Program-made: the position numbers and the translations under genes
In this document: positions 1 through 29,600 of the stretch, one piece after another
How positions within the stretch are numbered: position 1 is the stretch's first letter
Layout of the letters: the number at the start of each line of letters is the position of its first letter
Assembly: GCA_023974075.1 (NCBI GenBank)
Contig: JAMFTG010000219.1
Location: forward strand, 153,029-217,028
DNA from: Chaenocephalus aceratus
Taxonomy: Eukaryota > Chordata > Actinopteri > Perciformes > Channichthyidae
DNA length: 64,000 nt
Direction of reading: 5' to 3'
Notes under the pieces: generated by a model
The model's database searches: none
Told to the model about the DNA's origin: nothing
What the model saw: only the letters and a program-made list of their open reading frames with translations

Positions 1-15486
<15,486 letters not shown>

Positions 15487-18020
15487 AAGAAAGAAAAAAG
15501 GTGTACTGTTTCATTTTTTGTGGTATTGTATTTTTATATTTAACTTTATTATTCCCGCCAACACCAACAACAACAACACTTCCTCCTCTTCGTCCCTTTT
15601 CAACATCCGGACATTTCTCTCTCCGGCTGTCACTGTGGGATCAAACTGCAAATAAGGGCACCAAACTTTTTATTTTTTTAATAATAATCTGTTTTGACGT
15701 CCGCGTCATCCAGCTCCACTGCCAGACCCCTCCTCTCATCGCTCCTCTAGCATCCTCACGTGTTTTTATTTCGTTGAACCCATGAATTCTACAGATTTTA
15801 TCTCCTGTTCTCTCGACGTTGATGGAAAATTGGCACTGAATTTGTTAAATGTTGTAGGAAACAGAATATGCTAAACCACTGGGGCTTTTTAACCGTATTT
15901 TACGAGTTAAATAAGTCATTCCACTATTGATTTTAAAGTTCTGGACATTTGCTTCAAAATGAATCGTATTTTTTTCATCACAAGAATAGTTTTTGACTTT
16001 TTGGGGAAAATGTAAAACCTCAAATGTCGGTTTGGCTAGTTAGCTTAGCACAAATATATATTTCGGAATAATCTAATATTGATTTATAGATTGTTACAAT
16101 AAATAAAAAAACATATCAATAATTATATGCAAAAATATATTGGCATTTAGTTTATGTTTCTACAACATAAATAGTGTAAAAACGTTGATTTGCAGACATA
16201 TCTTCCAAAAAATTACACGACTTTTTTACACGATTTATCGGATGAAATAATGTGTTAATTATATAGCTTTAGTTTCTGTTAAGGCAAAACTAGGCTAGCT
16301 GTTTCCCTCCGTTTCCAGTCATTGTGCTAAGCTAGGCTAACCCGCTGCATTAAAAGCATTATAATTAAAATTCAGTTACATATATAAATATCTAACTCAT
16401 GAAATCGAATAAGCATAGTTCCCAAAAAGTCAAACCTTTGTTTCAAACTATTCTTGTTAATTGTTGTAAAAGCTTTAAATGAGACTATTAATTCTTACCG
16501 AACGACTTTAAGAATAATAAGTAGTCAAAACCAGGCTAGCTGTTTCCCTCCGTTTCCACTCATTGTGCTAAGCTAAGCTAACCCGCTGCATTCTAACTTC
16601 CTGAAACCAGTTGGCGTAATTCCCCAAATGTCAATTATTGTGAACTGGGGTGTTTTTTTCTTCCCGTAAAAGCTTTAGATAAGACTTTTTATTCTTGTCG
16701 AAAACCTTCTAGACTATGAAGTAGTCGTCCAACCCTTCTGTTGAATCGTAGAGTAGCTTTTGTAAAACATATATCATGATTTTAATTATGTGCGCTGCCA
16801 TCAGAAAATGTCAAACTCGTCCCTCCTTATCTTGAGCTAGTTATTACACATGTTTCTGTTTTTTAATAATGTATGTTTTTGTATATCTAAACGTTCATTT
16901 CTTGTTGTCTATGAGCGAATGTAGTGTCTTTTTTTTGTTTGTACAATGTCCTTCACAAAGGTTTAAAACCGGCATACTTTTTAAGACGTTAAACACTAAG
17001 CTTAAGAGAAACAGCCCCTTTTCCACTTTTTTATTTGATCTTTTGGTCCTTATTCTCCTCCTGGGTCTTCCTGTGTGTCTGTCCGCCGTCTGTCGTCACC
17101 TTGCAAACATTTCAATTAAAAAAAAAAGCTCATTTCTTTTTGATTGATGGTCGGGATGCCGTTTTAAAACGAGGGGAAATGGACAGAAAAACCAATGACT
17201 TCGCTGACCTCCGCTGGAACCGGTCTGTGTGTATATCTGTAGTTTCTTGCTGTAAAATATTTAGAGGCATTTTTTTTATCATGGAAAATATATTGGGCAA
17301 TTCTTTGGGATTGCATGTTTCTATTAGTTTTCTTTTTGTAGGGGAAGTAACTTTTGTTTTGTACCAGAAAGGCACGTTTTAAAGGATCTGCTGAAGGACT
17401 TTGAAAGCAGAAATGATTCAGAAGCATGCGCTGACCTACTAAAGGCATGTTACACAAGCTTTGGGCGGAGAGGAGGGATTACAGGGAATAATCCAGAACG
17501 GAGAAATCAGATTTTAACCACGGAAACGGAGCGTGTTTGTAAAATATCTTGTAAATTAGTCTCAGCATGGTCTTCACAGAGGAAAAACCACTCTATTTAT
17601 CATAGCGTTTTGATACCAGCGGCCAAAAACACGACTTTCCCCAGACAGAAAACACACACACATATTTAGCTTCTAGATTTAGCTGGACAGAGTATAGAAA
17701 ATGTAAAAAAGTGTCAAAGGAAATGTCTCTGTGTTCTGTATGTAACCCCGTTTTAAAGAAGCCTCCGCAGAGAAAAAGGAATGTGATGATAATAATAATG
17801 ATGTATCTCACGGTTATAAAATAACCCGTAGCGGAGCGAGATGAATAATAGAAGCCTGGGATTAAAGGGTGCCAATGACTGAAGTGTTAACGGAGTTCAC
17901 GATTTACCTCATGACGGGTCCGGGAGGAAAGTGTTAGACGCTCGTAGACGCTGGTTGGTGTCCTTTTTGTTAATTTTACTGTTCTTTCATATGAATTTGA
18001 TCTTGTACATTTGTCATAAT
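15487..18020 (+). other. rsf1: rsf1 3' UTR and downstream flank
   Basis: There is no convincing reading frame. The stretch is AT-rich with several AATAAA-type signals, for example near 16100 (AATAAATAAA) and 18013 (AATAAAA), so a long 3' UTR is plausible. The true cleavage site cannot be fixed. A segment of about 65 bp (GGCTAGCTGTTTCCCTCCG, then GCTAAGC-type text) occurs twice, near 16312 and 16531. Confidence 0.5.
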
Positions 18021-18512
18021 AAAATGGGTTTCGAGCCTCACGTCGTGCGCCTTGTGAGTCTTCATGTGGAAATCAAAGGGTTGAATCAGCGTGTGGGAAA
18101 TAGCGTTACACGGCGTTGCTTTGATCTCAATACAAAATGTATTGTAATTTTAAACCTAAAAATGACTCGGATTATATATTTCAATTATTTTCCGCTTTTT
18201 TAATTTCTTTACTTTCCAAATTATCTTTTACGGTTTTTTTTTTCTTCAAATAACTCCCACTGGTTTTCTTAGAGAACATTTGCCCTTTTGAAAATTGCTG
18301 TAATTTATTAATTTGCTTGATCATCATAATTACATAATACCACTGTTAAGGTGGGGTAGGTAATTCACTTCAGAAACACGTTATATCCCCCCCCCCCCCC
18401 CCCCTCTCTGGTCGCTGCAATGAGGAAATGAAATTACGGGCCAAAAGTTTTATTCACAACAAATATTAAAAGTAAGCATAGGACACCAAACCAACTGAGA
18501 CCTGTCTGTCTG

Positions 18513-18619
<107 letters not shown>

Positions 18620-20270
18620 ATGTATACATCACTTCAGGGGACATTACATTGACTTACATGCATTTCCTAGAGACTTATCCTAACCTTAACCAGAACCAAC
18701 ACATGCCTAACCCTAACCAAGTCTTCACCCTAAAATTAATGATTCCCCTTATGGGGACCTCCAATATGTCCCCATAAGGGAAGCCAGTCCCCACATGTGA
18801 CTGTGTAAACAGATTTAGGTCCCCACAAGTATAGTAATGCTAGGACACACACACACACAGAGCTCCTAAAGCATATAATCAGGCTACAGCCGTTGTGTAT
18901 TTTATTGTGTGAAGCACTAAATGGTCTAAAAATATCTACTAAACTAGAGTATACAAATACAGAGAGTAATGTAGGCCTGTTATACTGAGTGATATATATT
19001 TTACACAGTGCTCTGCTTTCTGCACGGACCTCACAGCTGTTCTCACTGGAAACATTGCGTCTGATTCAAGCAGTTAATAAAATAATATCCAGGGGATGCA
19101 TGCAGAGCTGTCATTGGCTGAGATCAGTCCGGCCGTGCGTCATGACGCTTTGAAACATCTCTGTTCCCGGAAATGCATCCACGAAGGAGCCGTGGAGGAC
19201 CCATCAGTGTATCCTCGGTTATAGCTCCTCCAGAGAGCCTCCTCCAGAGAGCCTCCTCGGTTCTCGATGTGCATTTAGAGAAATGAGATGTCCTTCAACA
19301 TGGCGCGCTGAAATCCATTTCCGGGTCACTACCGGAGGACCGAGGAGTCGAAATGAGTGAAATGAGAATGGGCCATAGTCTTGGGATGTCTCAATAATCC
19401 ATCGTTTAATTTAGTAAAACACAAACAATCCCAGTCGGCTCTGGCTGGCCGGCTCCGTTGTGATTGGTCAACCGCTTAGAGATGTCCCGCCCCTTAGCCT
19501 ATCACGTACAATGTGTCGGAGCGCTAGCCAATAGAAGCGTAAGTGTTACATAATGATGTCACTATGTTCTGGAAGTAAACAAAGGAGTCCAATGGAGGCG
19601 TTTCAGGCTGGAGGGACGGGAGGGACCTTTGGGATCTTAGCCTCTGCAGACCATTAACATGCACTAAAACCTCTAGAACACACCCCAAAAAGCACGATAG
19701 AGCCCCTTTAAATTACCCCGCTGCTTCCCTTTGACGTGTTCCTGCGAGTCCACGTGGTCTCAGGCGCGTCGCGTGTTAACGTGTCGTGTGTTATTTGCAC
19801 TGCAGTGTTGAAATGTTTGGCATTTAGCCGAGTCAGACATGAGTGAAAAGAGGGAGGAGGGGGGGAGAAAAGAGGGAGGAGGAGGGAGAAAAGAGGGAGG
19901 AGGAGGGGAGAAAAGAGGGAGGAGAAAGGTTCGAGTTGTGTAACAGATATCTGCTTCAGGCCAAAGTGCCACCAGGACGCTCTGCAGGATTTAAAACCTC
20001 CACGTGAACGGAGATCAGCGTTAGTGAGAGCAGGAACACGTCACCATGACGTTATCAAGTAACAGCACATATCACATGTAAACGACAGTGGTTGACATAT
20101 TTCAGAATTTTTTTTTAATTCAATATATTACAAATACATTTTAATTACAACATTATACAAAACCTGTTATCTGAAATAGTCATTAATATCATCATCATCC
20201 AGAGGTATTAACGTTGTAAATTAATCTGACTTTGGTTCACAAAATGAGAAGTCGCTGCAGCTTTTAAATG

Positions 20271-20469
<199 letters not shown>

Positions 20470-20891
20470 CTTTGGTCATCTTAATAATACATTAAAAAAA
20501 GTTAAATGTAGTTTTTTGTCAAGTTACAGACGTGTGGAAATATGCTTTAATAATTGTGCGCAATTAAATAGACCCACATTAAACTAAAACACACTTCTGT
20601 GTTTCCCTTCAACCCTTAATAACTTCAACCAACGCCCTTTTATTTAACATTAGACGGAACAACGTACATAACACTAACCCTGACTTTATCAGTCACATTA
20701 TGATTAGGCATTAATTCAGATTTGTATTATATCTTTTTTTGTTTAATTGCATTTTTGGTATTTAATTTTATTGTATTTTTTGTAATTTATTACCTTATTT
20801 TTTTATTTGTATTTATTAAATGTATCTTTACATTTACATACTTTAATGTGTTACATTTTAAGTTTGATTGTCTTTTATTATAAGTACCGTA

Positions 20892-21181
20892 CTTGTCGGA
20901 CTATAAAGCAGCTAAACTGTCCGTCTGTCTTGCTCTCGTTCTGTCTCTCGGTTCCACTTTTACTTTGGCGCTACCTGTCTCACTCTTTTCCCGCCTCCAG
21001 CTTTTCCTGCTGGAGCCCGCCGCTTAAAGGTGGCGGGCGCGGACCGGTCCTAGAGCCCGTAGAGTTAAAGGTGGTTAATTTTACCTGTAAAATCCATAGA
21101 TTTAGGAGGGTCCCTAGTGGCCGCTAGCTGTACAACAAAAAATGGGGGAAAAGTCGCGGCGTATAGTCCGAAAAGTACGGT
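20892..21181. mobile_element. MITE with TA-flanked TIR CCGTACTTGTCGGACTATAA, copy 1
   Basis: The left end CCGTACTTGTCGGACTATAA and the right end TATAGTCCGAAAAGTACGG are inverted repeats, each bordered by TA as in Tc1/mariner-like elements (inference). It contains CTGTCCGTCTGTCTTGCTCT and GGTGGCGGGCGCGGACCGG. A second copy is at 61508-61820. Confidence 0.78.
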
Positions 21182-21948
21182 AACTGTAATATTTTATTCT
21201 ATTTCAAATAATTGTCTTTATTACGATTTGTCTTCACATGCGTTTACGCTTGTATTGAGGCATAGTGTGCATCTCTTCTGTGCCAGCATGTGCAGGTTGA
21301 AAAGTGTAATATAATGAAACACCAAGGTGCAAAGAGAAGACGATAAAGTGGCTTCGATATCTAACCATCTGCACATTAACCATTTGCACTCCTATCCCTT
21401 TGCACTTTGGCTCATTCGTGTGCAGTGACTTCACGAGTCACATGACCTTCCTCCTTAGTGCTCCGGCTCTTTCACGGTCTTGGGAATGTGAAAAACATTT
21501 GGCCAAAATGTTATATTAACGACCTTACATATCCTTAAATTATACGGTATGATAACTATACAAATATAGTTCTAAAGTCAAAGTGGAATAAAAAATAAAC
21601 TTGGCATTCCAGTACTGTCATTTATATGATATATCTGTGTAACTTTAAAGCAAACTAAAGCGTTACATTAGTCACTTTAGAAGTTTGAAGTATTATGTTT
21701 TCGCACTTCCTGTTTGCGGCTATCACTAAATCAGACTGAACTTTAGAACGTGCTAAATCTCAGGCAGGCTGTGAAGTCTTTTCTCAGCGTCGAAGCACTT
21801 GGTGTTAAAAAGCTAAAGATTGTTCCTTAAAGTCGGCTTCATTAAAGCTGGTTTGTTGTGTCCTTGTTTACGACAAATGTCACCCTGGTTTTTCCACTCA
21901 GACACTTAAAGCTTAGGACACTAACATGTTGACTTCCTCTCCTCTGTG

Positions 21949-22052
21949 TCACTGAGTCTTCTTCTGCGCGGCAGGTTCGTCCGGTCTGACGGAGCTTTTT
22001 CCAGAGAGGAAGGGGACGATGTTCTCAAACAGCAGCACGCAGCTCACCACAC
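21949..22052 (-). CDS. aqp11: aqp11 exon 3 (C terminus)
   Basis: The acceptor CTCCAG follows a G-rich tract on the plus strand (C-rich polypyrimidine on the coding strand). It reads [20 protein letters not shown], then [14 protein letters not shown] and TGA at 21951-21949. It is phase 1 compatible with exon 2. The hydrophobic [15 protein letters not shown] completes the last membrane helix. No ATG-initiated frame covers it, so it is easy to miss. Confidence 0.88.
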
Positions 22053-25000
22053 CTGGAGGGGGGGGGCAAAGGACGTTACACTACGATTGGCTGAAACACC
22101 AAACAGATCATTGCATCATTACCCATAATCCCCTCTGTTTCAGCCCTGTTTCCAAAGTGCTGATTCTCTGTCTGTTACTTTAGATGAAAATAAGGAGCCC
22201 CTCCCCACGCCCCTCTTGCGGCTTTCACACCAGCGCTTTTCAGTTTCTAGCTCCGAGCGGGAGCTTTTCTGGTTCAGCTCCGGTTTCCCTTTTCAGCTCC
22301 CGCTCTGTGCACACTGCCCACTGGCGCCCCAGAGCTGCCCCTGCTGCGTCATGACGTCACCGTTTACATCGCTGATTTGCCCCCCAACGGCAGCCATTAC
22401 GGCGCTCACAACAACAACAACAACAACAGCGTCGGGTCGATGATCGTGTTGCTTTTAATCACACGAAGCCAGAATAAATTGAATAACGACTTCTCCAACC
22501 TTATACTTTGCTCCAGAGTGCCGTGGTTCATTGTTTATTCATGTGTTTCTGCAGCATCTACCGACCGCTGCAGTGCTGGCTGCTCTTCCACGGGAGTTTA
22601 TTCTCCCGTTAGCTCCCGGTTAGCTCACACTGCAGCGGCCGCTCTAAAGTATTCACTGTCCGACTCACACAAGCAGCTGATGCATATCCCCAGTTCCCCT
22701 TAGCCTAAGTGAATGTGTGTCAGTCTGAATTGACACTGTTTGGTATCACAACGCTGTTATGAAAGTTTCTCTGGTATAAAACGGGTGATGTTGGCATAGC
22801 AACCGAAGCTAAACTGACTACTTGCATCCGATAGCTGCAATAATACAAAACAACACGTCTGCCTCTCTCCACAATGATCGATAACAGTGAACGGATGGTC
22901 AAAGTAAGGCACAAATAAACAGAATCACACGAAGCCTGGTTAGTGTTGCCTGACTTTATAAAGTGTGTGTATAGGCACTACTGCTTGTAGGCAGGCATAA
23001 CAGTCGACCCATGTTCAGGGGAGGTGGGTTTAGTTTCCTGCACGCCTCGACGTAAGAGAGACGTAAGCGACGTCGCCTCTTAGCTCCAAAGCTCTTGCCT
23101 CTGGACCGACAATTTTTTGGAGCTGGAAATGAAGCGGATTCCGGAGCTAAGAGCCGGCGCCGCTGCGGTGTGAACAGGAAAACCCGGCGCTTTTCAGGCT
23201 CTAGCTCCGAGCCGGAGCTGAAAAGGCGCTGGTGTGAAAGCTGCATGTGAGACATTTGGTTACAAAGAACTCAATGGAGCTCTAGGAGGAGATTCAGGTG
23301 ATAAGGGGGGGGGGGGGGGTTACCTTGGTTGCTGATTGGCTAATGGTTACACAAGCAAACACATCGTTATGACATCATCAAGTGGCCAAAATCAGCTCAT
23401 TTTCAGACAGGTTTTTATCAGTGCTGTCAAAATTATCGCGTTAACGGCGGGGTAATTAATTTTTTGAATTAATTGCGTTACAATATTTAACGCATTTAAC
23501 GCATGTGCAGAATGGCCCGCCCCATACCTGCCACCAGCGGCAGCGCCAGGGTATGGCTGGGGTAGGCTACACCCATACCAAGAAATGGCTTAGCCCCACC
23601 ATGAACAATTCTGTTAAAGTAAGCTAAATAAAGTCTGCCAACTCGCGCGGAGTAAATTGCAAAGACAGCAGTTAGTAAGATTGATTTCAGTAGCCACGGT
23701 TTTGAAAACTTTTGTCACGTAGTGATCGTCTTCTCAATAGAACATCTTTGATAACGGCGTGGTGTTGTTGCAGGAAGTCCCGACGGAGAATACTCTCAGA
23801 CCCGGCGTCATGGGCGGGCCCCATGGGGCCGGGCCCGGCCATCCAGGATTTGGGCCCGCTGTTTTAATCAGGGCTGAATACAACATTTTAATTGTTTTAT
23901 TATTATGTTCAGTGGCGGAGCCAGGGTATACTTGGGTAGGCTACAGCCATACCAATAAATGGCTTCTGTAAATTGCACAGACAGCAGTTCGTAAGATTGA
24001 TTTCAGCAGTCACTTGTCTGGAAATACCGAAGACTAGAAACGGTTTGAAAACTTTTGTCACGTAGTGATCATCTTCTCAATAGAACATCTTTGATAATGT
24101 CTTCTGGCCAATCAGAATCAAGATAACGACGTGGTGTTGTTGCAGGAAGTCCCGACGGAGAATATTTTTGCTGTAGTTACAGTACATCTCTATACATCGA
24201 TACAACATTACGTGTTGATAGAAATCAACACGTAATTAAATAAGACCCCACGGTTTGATGATTGATGTGTGGGCTGTCTTTCATTTTGACACACAGAACA
24301 ATGGGGGCAATCCACCCTTATCCACAATGTAAAGTAATTCACAGCCTCTTCTCTCTGTGAGGAGCAGCAGGTTCAGCTTTCAGAACAAAGTAACACAAAA
24401 CTGAAATGGCATTCATTTTTTTTAAATATGTTGTGTAGTAATAGATTTATTTATTTTTCTTCTCAAGAGAGGACCAGAATGTGTATTTTATGTTAGTATT
24501 TCAAAAAATCTCCTGGGGGAGAATCTCCCCAGACCCCCCTGCAGGCGTTGGGTTTTCAGCATGTCAGCTCTTTCACAATTCAGTTTTTCCGGGAAATGTA
24601 AGTTTCGCGTGGGCCCGCCCTGGTACATCAAATGCCCGCCCAGACACGTATGTCTGCCGCCGGGTCTGAATACTCTTGCTGTAGTACAGGGCAGAGCCAG
24701 ATAATAGTAATAATATGGCTCTGGTACAGGGGTGCACATAACTGGTACGCAGGTTATGGCGTAATCTGAAATGCGTACCGTCACTTGTGTCACAAAGCGC
24801 ATTTGCGTACCGACGTACTTGTGAAGCTTTTCCAGAAGGCGGTTAGATCACCGGACGACAGAGTCGGTCTCCGTGTGCACAGACAGGGCTGCTGTTAACG
24901 TCGGTCTGTACAACGGAACTGTGCCAAAACTACGCCAACCGGCTGCGGAGGGAGACTCCTTCTCCCCCTCCCCCCCCTTCCCTGGAGAACTGCGCTAAAA

Positions 25001-25493
25001 CAGCTGATCACAACGTTCACACTGTGGTCACGAAGTACTCCACTAGCCCCCCCCTCTGTCGACTTTCCTGAAGTACTCCCCCGTTGATAGAAATCAACAC
25101 GTAATGAATTAAGACCCCACGGTTTGATGATTGATAGGTGTGTGGGCTGTCTTTCATTTTGACATGCAGAAAAATGTTATAATAAACATAGATACTGTGT
25201 TAAATACTGTGTTAAATGGATATATCCGCCTGCTTTCATTTATCTTTCCATTCCCAACAATATACGTAAATAAATGGCATATTTTGGACATAGTTCGAAT
25301 GGTGATTAATCTGATTAATTAATTTTTAAGCTGTGATTAATCTGATTACAAATTTTAATCGTTTGACAGCCCTAGTTTTGATAGAAATGGATCAAAAAGA
25401 GAGAGAATCTTTGTTCCTGAAACTTTCAGAGTCTCTTTCCACAGAGGGGACACATGTTGATGTAGAAGAGACATGAAGAAGAGGGGTGTGTGT

Positions 25494-25534
<41 letters not shown>

Positions 25535-26628
25535 TACACGTGTGTACACGCACGTGTACACGTGTGTACACGCACGTGTACACGTGTACACGTGTACACG
25601 TGTGTACACGCACGTGTACACGTGTACACGTGTACACGTGTGTACACGCACGTGTACACGTGTACACGTGTACACGCACGTGTACACGTGTACACGTGTA
25701 CACACGCACGTGTACACGTGTACACGTGTACACACGTGTACACGTGTACACGTGTACACACGCACGTGTACACGTGTACACGTGTACACACGTGTACACG
25801 TGTACACACGCACGTGTACACGTGTGTACACGCACGTGTACACGTGTACACACGCACGTGTACACGTGTGTACACGCACGTGTACACGTGTACACACGCG
25901 CACGTGTACACGCACGTGTACACGTGTACACACGCACGTGTACACGTGTACACGTGTACACGTGTACACGTGTACACACGCACGTGTACACGCACGTGTA
26001 CACGTGTACACGTGTACACGTGCGTGTGCGCACGTGTACACGTGTACACGTGTACACACGCACGTGTACACGCACGTGTACACGTGTACACGTGTACACG
26101 CACGTGTACACGTGTACACACGCACGTGTACACGTGTACACGTGTACACGTGTACACGTGTACACACGCACGTGTACACGTGTACACGTGTACACGTGTA
26201 CACGTGTACACACGCACGTGTACACGTGTACACGTGTACACGTGTACACGTGTACACACGCACGTGTACACGTGTACACGTGTACACGTGTACACGTGTA
26301 CACACGCACGTGTACACGTGTACACGTGTACACGTGTACACACGCACGTGTACACGTGTGTACACGCACGTGTACACGTGTACACGTGTGTACACGCACG
26401 TGTACACGTGTACACACGCACGTGTACACGCACGTGTACACGTGTACACACGCACGTGTACACGCACGTGTACACGTGTACACACGCACGTGTACACGTG
26501 TACACGTGTACACACGCACGTGTACACGTGTACACACGCACGTGTACACGTGTACACGTGTACACGTGTACACGTGTGTACACGCACACACACACACAGG
26601 CCGCAGCCTGTGTGTGTGTGTGTGTGTG

Positions 26629-26663
<35 letters not shown>

Positions 26664-29600
26664 TGCTCTGGCTGGGTTTCGCTGTCTCGTCGACCAGGGG
26701 AGAAAAAAAAGTACAATATTGGGTTCCAAATTGTATTGTAGTAGGAGGAGTATTAGTTGTGGTAGTCTTAGTAGGTGGTAGGAGCAGTATTGGGTGTAGT
26801 TGTAGTAGTAGTAATAATAGTATTTGTAGAAGTAGTATTATTAGTACAAGTAGTAGTATTTCCCCTCTTTGGGAGGAATAAATGAGTTCTGTTTCTGCTG
26901 TAAAAGATGTTGGAAGAGGGGACACATGTTGATGTAGAAGAGACATGAAGAAGAGGGGACACATGTTGATGTAGAAGAGACATGAAGAAGAGGGGACACA
27001 TGTTGATGTAGAAGAGACATGAAGAAGAGGGGACACATGTTGATGTAGAAGAGACATGGAGAAGAGGGGACACATGTTGATGTAGAAGAGACATGAAGAA
27101 GAGGGGACACATGTTGATGTAGAAGAGACATGGAGAAGATGGGACACATGTTGATGTAGAAGAGACGTGAAGAAGAGGGGACACATGTTGATGTAGAAGA
27201 GACGTGAAGAAGAGGGGACACATGTTGATGTAGAAGAGACGTGAAGAAGAGGGGACACATGTTGATGTAGAAGAGACATGGAGAAGAGGGGACACATGTT
27301 GATGTAGAAGAGACGTGAAGAAGAGGGGGGACATGTTGATGTAGAAGAGACGTGAAGAAGAGGGGACACATGTTGATGTAGAAGAGACGTGAAGAAGAGG
27401 GGACACATGTTGATGTAGAAGAGACGTGAAGAAGAGGGGACACATGTTGATGTAGAAGAGACGTGAAGAAGAGGGGACACATGTTGATGTAGAAGAGACG
27501 TGGAGAAGAGGGGACACATGTTGATGTAGAAGAGACATGGAGAAGAGGGGACACATGTTGATGTAGAAGAGACATGGAGAAGAGGGGACACATGTTGATG
27601 TAGAAGAGACGTGAAGAAGAGGGGACACATGTTGATGTAGAAGAGACGTGGAGAAGAGGGGACACATGTTGATGTAGAAGAGACGTGAAGAAGAGGGGAC
27701 ACATGTTGATGTAGAAGAGACGTGAAGAAGAGGGGACACATGTTGATGTAGAAGAGACGTGAAGAAGAGGGGACACATGTTGAAGTAGAAGAGACATGTA
27801 GAAGAGGGGACACATGTTGATGTAGAAGAGACATGGAGAAGAGGGGACACATGTTGATGTAGAAGAGACATGGAGAAGAGGGGACACATGTTGATGTAGA
27901 AGAGACATGGAGAAGAGGGGACACACGTTGATGTAGAAGAGACATGGAGAAGAGGGGACACACGTTGATGTAGAAGAGACATGGAGAAGAGGGGACACAC
28001 GTTGATGTAGAAGAGACACGAAGAAGAGGGGACACACGTTGATGTAGAAGAGACGTGAAGAAGAGGGGACACATGTTGATGTAGAAGAGACACGAAGAAG
28101 AGGGGACACATGTTGATGTAGAAGAGACGTGAAGAAGAGGGGACACATGTTGATGTAGAAGAGACGTGAAGAAGAGGGGACACATGTTGATGTAGAAGAG
28201 ACACGAAGAAGAGGGGACACATGTTGATGTAGAAGAGACGTGAAGAAGAGGAGACACATGTTGATGTAGAAGAGACACGGAGAAGAGGGGACACATGTTG
28301 ATGTAGAAGAGACATGGAGAAGAGGGGACACATGTTGATGTAGAAGAGACATGGAGAAGAGGGGACACATGTTGATGTAGAAGAGACATGAAGAAGAGGG
28401 GACACATGTTGATGTAGAAGAGACATGAAGAAGAGGAGACACATGTTGATGTAGAAGAGACATGGAGAAGAGGGGACACATGTTGATGTAGAAGAGACAT
28501 GGAGAAGAGGGGACACATGTTGATGTAGAAGAGACATGGAGAAGAGGGGACACATGTTGATGTAGAAGAGACATGGAGAAGAGGGGACACATGTTGATGT
28601 AGAAGAGACATGGAGAAGAGGGGACACATGTTGACGTAGAAGAGACATGAAGAAGAGGGGACACATGTTGATGTAGAAGAGACATGAAGAAGAGGGGACA
28701 CATGTTGATGTAGAAGAGACATGAAGAAGAGGTGTTTAAAAGTCTAGGGAGCAATAATGCTGCGAAGGTATGCATCTTAATTTAATTAAAAAGGGTTATA
28801 GTGTTATACTTATTTGCTAAATTATCAACATGCTAATATTACGTTAGACGGCTAAACGGCTAAACGGCTTCTGGTCCTCCTTACCCAGGACCGGGCCGAG
28901 CCAGTACACGAAGCAGTACTCTGGGTAGGAGTGTCCGCTGCAGGGGAACTGGACCGAGAAGGCCAGGACCGGGTTGAAGAAGGCACCGGAAACACTTCCA
29001 CCTGCAGAGAGCAGAGAGGGAGAACCAGCAACATGTCAAGGTCTTATTATACATTGTTTTATAATGTACTTAAAGGCATTTTACACTTTACGTGTTGGTC
29101 CATTAGCCTTTAGGTATCTAGCAGTTGCTAGATCATCATCTTCAGGTTTATAAAATATACAAGAAGGTATTCTTACACTAGTTGTAAATAACAGACTGAT
29201 TCATCAACAGAGAAATGTGTATTGTTATTATAGTTATAATACTTGCTGACCAAGCAGGCGTTACATCATAATATTGTTGATTTAATTGTTGTTTGCCTTT
29301 AAAATTGTATTTTTAAAATTCGTTTTTTGTAGTTAGTTTTTGTTTCCTTGTCTGTGATCAATTACTTAGCTATATGTTAATAGTGTTGTCTTTCATATTA
29401 TATTTGAATTGACTTTAATTTGTTGACCAGCAAAAGAAAATCCTCTTTTTTATAATTGTTTTTATTGGGCTTTATTTTTCTAACATTAATGTTATACAAT
29501 ATGTTTTGTCTTTGCATGTCCCGGGTGCATAACGTGGCTAAAGCATATGTAAACCAAACACCTCTTCTCGTCAGCCCAATGGTCGCAGGTCGACAGCTTC

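Larger units (their letters stand above)
22053..28884 (-). other. aqp11: aqp11 intron 2: nest of transposons and satellites
   Basis: Order on the plus strand: GC-rich MITE 22218-23244; transposon tail about 23245-23420; ggctgtcaa-type hAT-like insertion about 23422-25374; transposon remainder with one 37-bp unit to 25486; CACGTG array and cassette 25487-26911; 37-bp array 26912-28733. No gene other than the flanking aqp11 exons is supported. Confidence 0.75.

Noticed and set aside
18690..18715. CCTAACCCTAACC strings as an interstitial telomere repeat
   Set aside because: Only two or three degenerate hexamers inside a dispersed repeat. Not a TTAGGG array.
19845..19930. Purine-rich GGGAGGAGG tract as a regulatory triplex element
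   Set aside because: Short impure repeat in a spacer. No supporting context beyond composition.
25355..28775. Very long open frames (up to about 1100 codons) across the CACGTG array and the 37-bp array
   Set aside because: They are by-products of stop-free tandem repeats. Three frames on each strand are open at once, the protein text is the repeat read in shifted frames, and there is no gene context.
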